Assembly: GCF_026342015.1 (NCBI RefSeq)
Contig: NZ_JAPENL010000003.1
Location: forward strand, 124,001 to 188,000
Source: Micromonospora lupini
GTDB taxonomy: Bacteria > Actinomycetota > Actinomycetes > Mycobacteriales > Micromonosporaceae
Direction: 5' to 3'
Length of the DNA: 64,000 bases
Positions 37,256 to 44,604 of this stretch are shown here, one piece after another. The stretch's first letter is position 1. Every line of letters begins with the position of its first letter. A program made the position numbers and the translations under genes. A model generated the notes under the pieces. It was not told the DNA's origin and made no database searches. It saw only the letters and a list, made by a program, of their open reading frames with translations.

Positions 37256-37269
37256 TGTTAACGCTCACA
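37256..37269 (-). promoter_or_regulatory. LacI-family-like operator upstream of the alpha-galactosidase
   Basis: TGTTAACGCTCACA is symmetric at 10 of 14 positions about a central CG-type core, as in many actinobacterial LacI-family sites for sugar-utilisation genes. No LacI gene is in the window. Confidence 0.45.
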
Positions 37270-37355
37270 CCTCGCCTGTCAAGTGCCAGCCGCATCTTGA
37301 GCGAAGGGCGCTCATCATCCGGCGCTTCGGCCGCCCGCCGTGCCGATGTGCTGTT

Positions 37356-37403
37356 GAGCGATATACCTCAGAGGTATGAATATGACTCTGAGGTATATCG
37401 CTC
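37356..37403. repeat. 48-bp palindromic element (18-bp perfect arms)
   Basis: GAGCGATATACCTCAGAG (37356-37373) and its exact complement (37386-37403) flank 12 bases. The left arm also contains a shorter palindrome, ATACCTCAGAGGTAT. It is markedly AT-richer than its surroundings. The 327-base gap 37224-37550 otherwise holds only the LacI-like site. Confidence 0.75.
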
Positions 37404-37550
37404 ACGACCGCATCTGCCCCCACGGAGGTGACCGGCGGTAACCGCCGGCTGCCGGCTGCGCTCACCGCCCCCGCCACGGTGAGGAATTACTCGTCCCGAC
37501 CGCTCCAGGAGGCGCAGGCGGCGCATCGCTGAGGATGGTACGTATGACCC

Positions 37551-37961
37551 GTGACCTACTTCGCGGACCTGACGCCGTACACCTACCTGGAGCGGCATGA
37601 CGAGGACGGGAATGCGGCGTCCGACGAGCCGCTGCTCAACGTCGGCTGGCTGGACGCCTCGCATCGGTTCCCGACCGGCGCTCCCCGGGACGGGTTGATG
37701 CCGGCTCTGACCGAACTGGCCAGGGTGCGGGTCCGCCAGACACGCGGGTACCACTACTGCGAGATCTGCATCCGGGACATGGGCGAGGACGCCAGAAATG
37801 CCATTCGGCAGGGTGTGGTCGCACGCGAGAGCGCCGAATTCGAGGTACGGGGCGATGACGTCGTGTACGCCGCACCTCAGCTCCTGCTCCACTACGTCGC
37901 CGCGCACGAATACCTGCCACCGGCCGAGTTCTGTGCGGCAGCCCTGCGGACAACGAGCTGA
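37551..37961 (+). CDS. Uncharacterised 136-residue protein
   Basis: The protein starts MTYFADLTPYTYL (GTG start) and has NVGWLDASHRFPTG, a CEIC pair in GYHYCEICIRDMG, and a helical end with HYVAAHEYLPPAEFC. The CxxC and conserved-looking His suggest a metal site, but only one cysteine pair is present. The family looks conserved in actinomycetes; no function is known. It lies just upstream of the decayed HD-domain gene. Confidence 0.7.
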   Translation: MTYFADLTPYTYLERHDEDGNAASDEPLLNVGWLDASHRFPTGAPRDGLMPALTELARVRVRQTRGYHYCEICIRDMGEDARNAIRQGVVARESAEFEVRGDDVVYAAPQLLLHYVAAHEYLPPAEFCAAALRTTS

Positions 37962-37983
37962 CGCGGGTTGACGCGTCGAGGCG

Positions 37984-38435
37984 GGCGTCCTCAAGCGCGC
38001 CGCTCGCACCGGCTGGTGGTTCGCTGCGCCGACCCGGCCCGCGTGTCGATGATGTGCGTCCTGCACGACACTCAGGAAACCCAGATCACTGACATTCCCC
38101 ACATCGCCAAGCGCTATCTCAGCGCAGCCCCCAACGCCGCTGTCACCGCCGACAAGGTCGCCGCCTGCCCGCCCGCCGTCGCTGACACGATCACGGCCGC
38201 CGTCACGGAGTACGAGGCCCAGGAGACTCTGGAAGCCAGAGTCGCCCGCGACGCCGACAAGCTGGAATGCCTTGTTCAAGCCGTCGAGTACCGCCATCAG
38301 GGCATCGACAACGTCCAACGCTGGATCGACAGCTCGCGTGAGGCCCTCAAGACCGCCTCGGCTCAACGCCTCGCCGACGCCGCTCTCGCAGGGCAACCGC
38401 TCGCCTGGCTCGCCCCTCCCCCACCGCAGCCCTAG
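37984..38435 (+). pseudogene. Decayed HD-domain hydrolase (YfbR/5'-nucleotidase-like), internal deletion and frameshift
   Basis: In one frame 37984-38025 reads GVLKRAARTGWWFA, the typical N-terminal segment of small HD-domain hydrolases. From about 38025 a second frame reads ADPARVSMMCVLHDTQETQI, then RYLSAAPNAAVTADKV, ARDADKLECLVQA and DNVQRWIDSS, the remainder of the same family. The segment between GWW and the HD motif, which carries a conserved metal-binding His, is missing, and the two parts are out of frame. The frame upstream is closed by a stop. An ORF of 155 codons starting at 37968 covers only the second part and is unlikely to be active. Confidence 0.7.
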
Positions 38436-38442
38436 AGGCACC

Positions 38443-38709
38443 ATGGGTCCTGGGCAGACCAGTCGGATCAGCGTGCGGTTGCCTCTGCATGTGGCTGAGT
38501 CAGCGGTCAGCGCCTGGGAGCGCGAGGAACTGGGTGGGATCAGCGAGGAGACGTGCGAAGAGCACGACCTGCGCGACGATGCCGCAGAGTTGGCTCTGAT
38601 CGGCCTGGCGATCAGCTCCTGCGGTGTTCCGGACGGCGAGGAAGTCGTCGTCGATCTGGATGTCGTCCAGGCCGCGGCGGCGTTGCACGCTGCGCTTGAT
38701 CGAGGGTGA
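38443..38709 (+). CDS. Small uncharacterised acidic protein
   Basis: The 88-residue protein (MGPGQTSRISVRLPLHVAES at the start) is acidic and largely helical. AGAGG precedes the ATG, which lies seven bases after the decayed HD gene. No family is recognised. Its TGA stop (38707-38709) is also the first three bases of the palindromic element that follows. Confidence 0.55.
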   Translation: MGPGQTSRISVRLPLHVAESAVSAWEREELGGISEETCEEHDLRDDAAELALIGLAISSCGVPDGEEVVVDLDVVQAAAALHAALDRG

Positions 38710-38783
38710 TCGACACGAGTTCGGCGATATCGGGGTGTCCTACAGGCTCGGATACCGCGATATCGCCGAACTCGTGTGGATCA
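38707..38783. repeat. 77-bp palindromic element, type 2, copy A
   Basis: Two 34-base arms (38707-38740 and 38750-38783) match at 31 of 34 positions around a nine-base loop. The arm begins TGATCSACAC and continues to GTGTCC or GTATCC. It overlaps the stop codon of the small gene and ends 14 bases from the convergent dctA stop. The element at 61420-61495 has the same arm length and a related sequence. Confidence 0.8.
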
Positions 38784-38797
38784 AGACCGCGACCGCG

Positions 38798-40180
38798 TCA
38801 GGCGGGGGCGCCGGCCGGCGCGGAGGCCTCGTCGGGGCGTGCCGCCGACTCTTCGTCGTCGTGGTCGTCGAGCATGGTGGCCTCGTCGAACGGGTCGTCG
38901 CCGCGCAGCACTCCGGCCGCCTGGTCCCTGTCGAACTCGCCGGTCCAGGTGCCGACCAGGACTGTCGCCACCGCGTTGCCGGCGAAGTTGGTGAGCGCTC
39001 GGGCCTCCGACATGAACCGGTCGATGCCCACGATCAGACCGACGCCGTCCACCAGGTCGGGTCGGTGTGACTGGAGCCCGCCGGCCAGGGTCGCGATGCC
39101 GGCGCCGGTGACGCCCGCCGCGCCCTTCGACGCGATGATCATGAACAGCAGCAGCGAGATCTGCTCGCCGATCGAGAGCGGGTTGCCCAGCGCGTCGGCG
39201 ATGAACAGTGACGCCATCGTCAGGTAGATCGCCGTGCCGTCGAGGTTGAACGAGTACCCGGTCGGCACCGTGATGCCCACGACCGGCTTGCTCACGCCGA
39301 AGTGTTCCATCTTGGCGATCAGGCGGGGTAGCGCCGACTCCGACGAGGAGGTCGACAGGATCAGCAGGAACTCCCGGCCCAGGTAGCGCAGCAGCGAGAA
39401 GATCGAGATCCGGGCCACGAACCACAGCAGCGCGCCGAGGACGACCAGCACGAAGATCAGACAGGTGGCGTAGAAGCCGAGCATGATCTGGGCGAGGCTC
39501 TTGAGGGCGTCCACGCCTGTCGCGCCGACGACGGCGGCCATCGCCCCGAACGCGCCGAAAGGCGCCAGCCACATGATCATGGCGAGGACCTTGAAGACGA
39601 CCCGCTGGATGACGGCGATCGCGCCGAGCACGGGCTCACCGCGCCGGCCCATCGCCTGCACGGCGAAGCCGACGAGCAGCGCCACCAGCAGCGTCTGGAG
39701 CACCTCCCCCTCGGTGAGCGCGGAGAGGAGCGTGGTCGGGATGATCCCGAGCAGGAACTCCGACGTACCGCCGGCCTCGTCTCCGGCGGCGGCCTTGCCC
39801 GCGCCCGCGAGGTCCTGGCCGAGGTCCAGGCCGGATCCGGGGTGGATGAGGTTGCCGACGACCAGGCCGATGGCGAGCGCGACTGTCGACATGGTCAGGA
39901 AGTAGCCAAGCGCCAGGCCGCCGACCTTGCCGACCTTCGCGGCCTGCCGGACCGAGCCGACGCCCAGCACGATCGTGCAGAAGATGACCGGGCTGATCAT
40001 CATCTTGATCAGGTTGACGAAGCCGGTGCCGATCGGCTTGAGTTCCTTGCCGAAATCGGGGGCGACCAGGCCAACCACGATGCCGGCGAGCACGGCCACG
40101 ATGACGGCCAGGTACAGGTAGCGGGTACGGTCCCGGCGGGCCGACGGCTCCGCCGTGGTGGTGGATGCGGTGGTGTCCAT
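38798..40180 (-). CDS. dctA: C4-dicarboxylate/amino acid:cation symporter (DctA-like)
   Basis: The 460-residue inner-membrane transporter belongs to the DAACS family. It has GFVNLIKMMISPVIFCTIV, the serine-rich loop STSSSESALPRL, PTGYSFNLDGTAIY, SKGAAGVTGAG and DRFMSEARALTNFAGNAVA. These are all hallmarks of DctA/GltP. An acidic C-terminal tail of about 40 residues is added. It is divergent from a CitA/DcuS-type two-component pair, which supports C4-dicarboxylates as substrates. Confidence 0.92.
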   Translation of the reverse strand: MDTTASTTTAEPSARRDRTRYLYLAVIVAVLAGIVVGLVAPDFGKELKPIGTGFVNLIKMMISPVIFCTIVLGVGSVRQAAKVGKVGGLALGYFLTMSTVALAIGLVVGNLIHPGSGLDLGQDLAGAGKAAAGDEAGGTSEFLLGIIPTTLLSALTEGEVLQTLLVALLVGFAVQAMGRRGEPVLGAIAVIQRVVFKVLAMIMWLAPFGAFGAMAAVVGATGVDALKSLAQIMLGFYATCLIFVLVVLGALLWFVARISIFSLLRYLGREFLLILSTSSSESALPRLIAKMEHFGVSKPVVGITVPTGYSFNLDGTAIYLTMASLFIADALGNPLSIGEQISLLLFMIIASKGAAGVTGAGIATLAGGLQSHRPDLVDGVGLIVGIDRFMSEARALTNFAGNAVATVLVGTWTGEFDRDQAAGVLRGDDPFDEATMLDDHDDEESAARPDEASAPAGAPA

Positions 40181-40264
40181 GTCGACAATGTGAAGCGCGT
40201 CTCACCCGTTGACATCCTTGCGGTCATTCTGTTCACCGCGACAAGCCTCAAGGAGGTGCTGGAG

Positions 40265-41851
40265 GTGGCCCGACGACAGTGGAGCATCGCGGGGCAACTG
40301 TTCGCCCTCCAGGCGGTGGTGGTGACGCTGCTCGTCCTGGCCGGCGCGGCGGGCGCCGCCTGGCTGGCCCGCGTCGACTCCCGCCAGGCCGCGCAGGAGA
40401 AGGTGCTCGCGGTGGCGCAGACAGTGGCCGGCTCTCCCGACGTCCGCGCGGCCCTCACGACCGCCGACCCGGCCAGCATCCTTCAGCCGTACGCCGAATC
40501 GACCTGGCGGGCCACGGACACCGACTTCGTGGTCGTGATGGCCCCCGACCGCACCCGTTACTCGCACCCGACCCGGGATCGCATCGGCGAGCCGTTCGTC
40601 GGCGACATCGGGCCCGCCCTGGCGGGCCAACCGTTCACCACCACGAACGTCGGGACGCTCGGCGAGTCGGTGCGCGCGGTGGTGCCCGTGTACGACGAGC
40701 GGAAGCGCATCATCGGCCTGGTGTCGGTGGGCATCACCACCCGGGCCATCAACCGCAAGCTGCTGCGCCAACTACCCGTGCTGCTCGGCGTCGCCGTGCC
40801 GGCGCTCGCGCTCGCCGCCACCGGTTCGTGGCTGCTCAGCCGCCGGCTGCGCCGCCAGACCCACGGCCTGGGGCCGGCGCAGATGACCCGGATGTACGAG
40901 TACTACGACGCCGTCCTGCACTCGGTGCGCGAGGGTCTCGTGGTGCTGACCACCGATCGCCGGGTGGCGCTTGTCAACGACGAGGGCCGACGGTTGCTGG
41001 GCCTCGACGCCGACGAGCCGGTCACCGACCAGCCGGTGGCCGGGATCGATCTGCCGCCCGCCGTGGCCGAGCTGCTCGGCTCCGGCCGCGACGCCCTCGA
41101 CGAGCCCATGCTTGCCGGTGACCGGGTGCTGGTGGCCAACCAGCGGACCGCCCGCTTCGAGGGGGCGCCACTCGGCACCGTGCTGACCCTGCGCGACCAG
41201 ACCGAACTGCGTACCCTCGCCAGCGAACTGGACTCGGTCCGCGCGCTGACCGAGGCGTTGCAGGCACAGACCCACGAGTCGGCAAACCGGCTGCACACCG
41301 TCCTGACGCTCGTGGAGCTGGGCCGGGCCGACGAGGCGGTCCGGCTCGGCACCCGCGACCTGGCCCTCGCGCAACAGCTGACCGACCGGGTGGTCGACGC
41401 GGTCACCGAGCCGGCCCTGGCCGCGCTGCTGCTCGGTAAGTCCGCCCAGGCCGGCGAGCGTGGCGTGGACCTGGTCATCGAGCCGGACTGCCGCCTGGAC
41501 GACAGCCCCCTGCCGACAAACGACCTGCTCACAGTCGTCGGCAACCTGATCGACAACGCGCTGGAGGCGGTCGCCGGCACACCACCGCCACGTACGGTGC
41601 GGGTCTTCGTCGGCGCCGTCGGCGACGAACTGGTGGTCCGGGTGGCCGACAGCGGGCCCGGGCTGGCCGCGGACCGGGTGGCGGACGCGTTCCGGCGCGG
41701 CTGGTCCACGAAGAGCACCGGGCGAGGGCTCGGTCTGGCGCTGATCGGGCAGGTGGTCCGCCGCCACGGTGGCAGCTACGACGTGGGCCGCTCGGACGAC
41801 TGCGGCAGCCTGTTCACGGTCCGCCTGCCGATCGGCGGCGCCCCGCGATGA
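40265..41851 (+). CDS. Sensor histidine kinase, CitA/DcuS type
   Basis: The 528-residue membrane kinase has an N-terminal helix (about 14-34), an extracytoplasmic PAS-like sensor (about 35-165), a second helix (about 170-190) and a cytoplasmic PAS (about 210-310). The kinase core follows, with His336 in QTHESANRLHTVLTL and ATP-binding motifs NLIDNALEA, VADSGPGL and GRGLGLALI. This layout senses dicarboxylates or citrate. The GTG at 40265 has AAGGAGG eight bases upstream; GTG 40256 also exists. It overlaps the response regulator (ATGA). Confidence 0.92.
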   Translation: MARRQWSIAGQLFALQAVVVTLLVLAGAAGAAWLARVDSRQAAQEKVLAVAQTVAGSPDVRAALTTADPASILQPYAESTWRATDTDFVVVMAPDRTRYSHPTRDRIGEPFVGDIGPALAGQPFTTTNVGTLGESVRAVVPVYDERKRIIGLVSVGITTRAINRKLLRQLPVLLGVAVPALALAATGSWLLSRRLRRQTHGLGPAQMTRMYEYYDAVLHSVREGLVVLTTDRRVALVNDEGRRLLGLDADEPVTDQPVAGIDLPPAVAELLGSGRDALDEPMLAGDRVLVANQRTARFEGAPLGTVLTLRDQTELRTLASELDSVRALTEALQAQTHESANRLHTVLTLVELGRADEAVRLGTRDLALAQQLTDRVVDAVTEPALAALLLGKSAQAGERGVDLVIEPDCRLDDSPLPTNDLLTVVGNLIDNALEAVAGTPPPRTVRVFVGAVGDELVVRVADSGPGLAADRVADAFRRGWSTKSTGRGLGLALIGQVVRRHGGSYDVGRSDDCGSLFTVRLPIGGAPR

Positions 41852-42543
41852 CCGACATCCGGGTGCTTGTCGTCGAGGACGAGCCGCTGCTGGCCGAGGC
41901 GCACGCCGCGTACACCGAAAGGGTTCGGGGTTTCGTGGTGGTCGGGGTGGCGCACACCGCGCGGGCGGCCATGGCGGCCCTGCGCGCGGGCGGCGGCAGC
42001 GACGTGGACCTCGTACTCCTGGATTTTCGGCTGCCCGACCTGCACGGCCTGGACGTCTGCCGGGCGCTGCGCGCGGCGGGCAGCAGCGTCGACGTGCTCG
42101 CGGTGACCTCCGCGCGGGACCTCGCCGTGGTGCGGACGGCGGTGTCCCTCGGGGTGACCCACTACCTGCTGAAACCGTTCACGTTCGCGGCGTTCCGCGA
42201 CAAGCTGGAGCGCTACGCCGACTACCGCGCGCAGGCGCTCGCCGACGGCGAGGTGGCCGCGCAGCACGACGTGGACCGGATGTTCGCCACCCTGCGCGGC
42301 ACCGCCGGGCACAGCCTGCCCAAGGGCCTCGACGCGCAGACCCTCAATCGGGTACGCGCGGCGCTTGCCGACGGGACCGGCCCGCAGGCGGGACTGTCCG
42401 CGACCGAGGTGAGCGCGGCGACAGGCATCTCCCGGGTGACTGCCCGCCGCTACCTGGAATACCTGGTGACCATCGACCGCGCGGTCCGCAGCCCCCGCTA
42501 CGGCACCCCCGGCCGGCCGGAGGTCGAATACCGGCCCCGGTGA
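41848..42543 (+). CDS. Response regulator, CitB/DcuR type
   Basis: The 231-residue protein has a receiver domain (acidic pair ED at 10-11, phosphoacceptor Asp59 in LVLLDFRLPD, Lys in YLLKPFTF) and a C-terminal HTH (LSATEVSAATGISRVTARRYLEYL), as in CitB/DcuR. It probably activates the divergent dctA in response to its kinase. Confidence 0.92.
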   Translation: MTDIRVLVVEDEPLLAEAHAAYTERVRGFVVVGVAHTARAAMAALRAGGGSDVDLVLLDFRLPDLHGLDVCRALRAAGSSVDVLAVTSARDLAVVRTAVSLGVTHYLLKPFTFAAFRDKLERYADYRAQALADGEVAAQHDVDRMFATLRGTAGHSLPKGLDAQTLNRVRAALADGTGPQAGLSATEVSAATGISRVTARRYLEYLVTIDRAVRSPRYGTPGRPEVEYRPR

Positions 42544-42564
42544 GCCCCGTCCGAACGCCCCCTT

Positions 42565-42648
42565 GTCAAGATCCGCGCAACTTCCCCGTTGTTGCTGCCT
42601 CCGACGCGCGTGAGGCAGCAACATCCCTGATGTTGCGCGGATCTTGAC
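42565..42648. repeat. 84-bp palindromic element, type 1, copy B
   Basis: Two 37-base arms (42565-42601 and 42612-42648) flank a 10-base loop. It has the same length and layout as 9734-9817. It starts 22 bases after the response regulator stop and could end that transcript. Confidence 0.8.
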
Positions 42649-42919
42649 GATTGGCGCCGTCGCGGCGGGGGTGGTCGGTCGGGAACTCGGTGGCGGACGG
42701 AAGATCCGTTGTTAGACTCTGCGGAGTTGGGTTGGTGGCACGACCAGGGAGACCAGACATGGCGGGTGACGACGACATCTCCGGGTGAGACCGGACATGT
42801 TCGGCCAACGGCTCGGCGCGCTTTCCGCGCAGCCGCCGTGGCCATGTCGTCGTTCCACAGGTCCCCGTTGGTCGTCGGGCGGCTCGTGCGCGCCCACCCC
42901 ACCCGTTGAGGTCACTCGC
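42649..42919 (+). promoter_or_regulatory. Structured leader of the ABC-F gene, probable attenuator
   Basis: A -10-like TAGACT (42713-42718) precedes a short ORF (42759-42788) and then alternative hairpins. Segment B (42826-42837) can pair either with A (42810-42820) or, more stably, with C (42878-42892). Part of the short ORF (CGACGACAT, 42770-42778) can pair with ATGTCGTCG (42844-42852), and CCAACGG (42805-42811) with CCGTTGG (42865-42871). This fits ribosome-dependent control of the downstream gene. Confidence 0.55.
42759..42788 (+). CDS. Candidate nine-residue leader peptide of the ABC-F gene
   Basis: ATG to TGA encodes MAGDDDISG. GGGAG lies seven bases upstream of the ATG, a stronger ribosome binding site than most genes here. 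Its codons overlap a segment that can pair with the downstream leader, so translation or stalling would change the folding. It is too short to judge by codon use. Confidence 0.5.
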   Translation: MAGDDDISG

Positions 42920-44557
42920 ATGTCTGATGCGTTCATCGTCTGCTCGAACCTGTCCTTCTCCTGGCCGGACGACACCCCGGTCTTCTCGGAGCTGTCCTTC
43001 ACCGTCCCCGGCGGTCGCACCGGCCTGGTCGCGCCCAACGGCGCCGGCAAGAGCACCCTGCTGCGGCTGATCGCCGGAGAGCTGACGCCCACCGGCGGCA
43101 GCGTCACGGTCGACGGCCTGCTCGGCTACCTCCCGCAGACGCTGCCGCTGGTCGGCAACCTGACCGTGGCCCAGGTCCTCGGCGTCGCCGAGCGGATCGC
43201 GGCGCTGCACGCCATCGAGGCCGGCGACGCCGGCGAGGAACACTTTGCCACGATCGGCGACGACTGGGACATCGAGGAGCGCACCCGCGCCGAACTGGAC
43301 CGCCTCGGCCTCGGTGAGCTGGCGCTCGACCGGCGGCTGCACACCCTCAGCGGTGGTCAGGTCGTCTCCCTCGGCCTGGCGGCGCAACTGCTGCGACGGC
43401 CCGACGTGCTGCTGCTCGACGAGCCGACGAACAACCTGGACCTGGAGGCTCGGCACAAGCTCTACGACGTGCTGTCCGACTGGTCCGGGTGCCTGCTGCT
43501 GGTCAGCCACGACCGGGAGCTGCTGGACCGGATGGACCGCATCGCCGAGCTGGAACGAGGCGAGATCACCTGGTACGGGGGCACCTTCACCGCGTACACC
43601 GAGGCGGTGCAGGCGGCGCGGGAGGTGGCCGAGGGCAACCTGCGCAACGCCGAGCAGGAGGTCAAGCGGGAGAAGCGGGAGATGCAGCAGGCCCGTGAGC
43701 GTGCCGACCGGCGGGCCAGCAACGCCTCCAAGAATCTGAAGAACGCCGGCCTGGCCCGGATCGTGGCCGGTGGGCTGAAGCGCAGCGCGCAGGAGTCGGC
43801 GGGCAAGGCGCAGGGGACACACTCGGCCCGTCTCGGCGAGGCCAAGGCCCGTCTCGACGAGGCCGGCCGGGCGGTACGCGACGAGGACACCATCACCGTC
43901 GACCTGCCGGACACCACAGTCCCCGCGGGACGCACGGTCTTCTCCGGCCAGGGGATGCGGGCCCGCTTCGACGATCGGGACCTGTTCGGCGGCGACGGCG
44001 CCGACCTGGTGATCAGGGGGCCGGAGCGGATCGCGCTCACCGGGGCGAACGGCGTCGGCAAGTCGACGCTGCTGCGCCTCGTCGACGGCGACCTCGAACC
44101 GGCCGGCGGCGAGATCAAACGGGCCGACGGGCGGATCGCGTACCTGTCGCAGCGGTTGGACCTGCTTGACCTCGACCGCACTGTCGCGGAGAACTTCGCC
44201 GCGTACGCGCCGAGCCTGCCGGACGCCAGGCGGATGAACCTGCTGGCCCGGTTCCTGTTCCGGGGCTCGCGGGTGAACCTGCCCGTCGGGGTGCTCTCCG
44301 GCGGCGAGCGGCTGCGCGCCACCCTCGCCTGTGTGCTCTGCGCCGAACCGGCGCCGCAACTGCTGCTGCTCGACGAGCCGACGAACAACCTGGACCTGGT
44401 GAGCGTCGCCCAACTGGAGAGCGCGCTGTCCGCGTACCAGGGAGCGTTTGTCGTGGTCAGCCACGACGAGCGGTTCCTCGCCGAGATCGGCGTGCAGCGC
44501 TGGTTGCGGCTGGCCGACGGCCAGCTGCGCGAGATCGCGGCCCCCGACCGGGGCTGA
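42920..44557 (+). CDS. ABC-F family ATPase (ribosome-associated; possible antibiotic-resistance type)
   Basis: The 545-residue soluble protein has two ABC domains with Walker A APNGAGKST and TGANGVGKST, signatures LSGGQ and LSGGE, and LLLLDEPTNNLDL twice. They are joined by a charged linker helix (about 225-300). There are no membrane segments, as in ABC-F translation factors that act on the ribosomal E site. Several such proteins in actinomycetes protect ribosomes from antibiotics and are induced through leader ORFs; the leader here supports that type. The precise substrate is unknown. The ATG at 42920 is where similarity begins. Confidence 0.88.
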   Translation: MSDAFIVCSNLSFSWPDDTPVFSELSFTVPGGRTGLVAPNGAGKSTLLRLIAGELTPTGGSVTVDGLLGYLPQTLPLVGNLTVAQVLGVAERIAALHAIEAGDAGEEHFATIGDDWDIEERTRAELDRLGLGELALDRRLHTLSGGQVVSLGLAAQLLRRPDVLLLDEPTNNLDLEARHKLYDVLSDWSGCLLLVSHDRELLDRMDRIAELERGEITWYGGTFTAYTEAVQAAREVAEGNLRNAEQEVKREKREMQQARERADRRASNASKNLKNAGLARIVAGGLKRSAQESAGKAQGTHSARLGEAKARLDEAGRAVRDEDTITVDLPDTTVPAGRTVFSGQGMRARFDDRDLFGGDGADLVIRGPERIALTGANGVGKSTLLRLVDGDLEPAGGEIKRADGRIAYLSQRLDLLDLDRTVAENFAAYAPSLPDARRMNLLARFLFRGSRVNLPVGVLSGGERLRATLACVLCAEPAPQLLLLDEPTNNLDLVSVAQLESALSAYQGAFVVVSHDERFLAEIGVQRWLRLADGQLREIAAPDRG

Positions 44558-44563
44558 GCCGGC

Positions 44564-44601
44564 GTCGCGGCCCGGCCGACGCACGCCGGTCGGGCCGCGA
44601 C
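44564..44601. terminator. Bidirectional hairpin between the ABC-F gene and dnaE
   Basis: A 15-bp stem with one mismatch (44564-44578 with 44587-44601) closes on eight bases, between convergent stops at 44557 and 44605. Confidence 0.75.
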
Positions 44602-44604
44602 CGG

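Noticed and set aside
37968..38435. A 155-codon ORF as an intact HD-domain protein
   Set aside because: Its first 20 codons are an out-of-frame reading of the conserved GVLKR...GWW segment, and a metal-binding part of the HD fold is missing.
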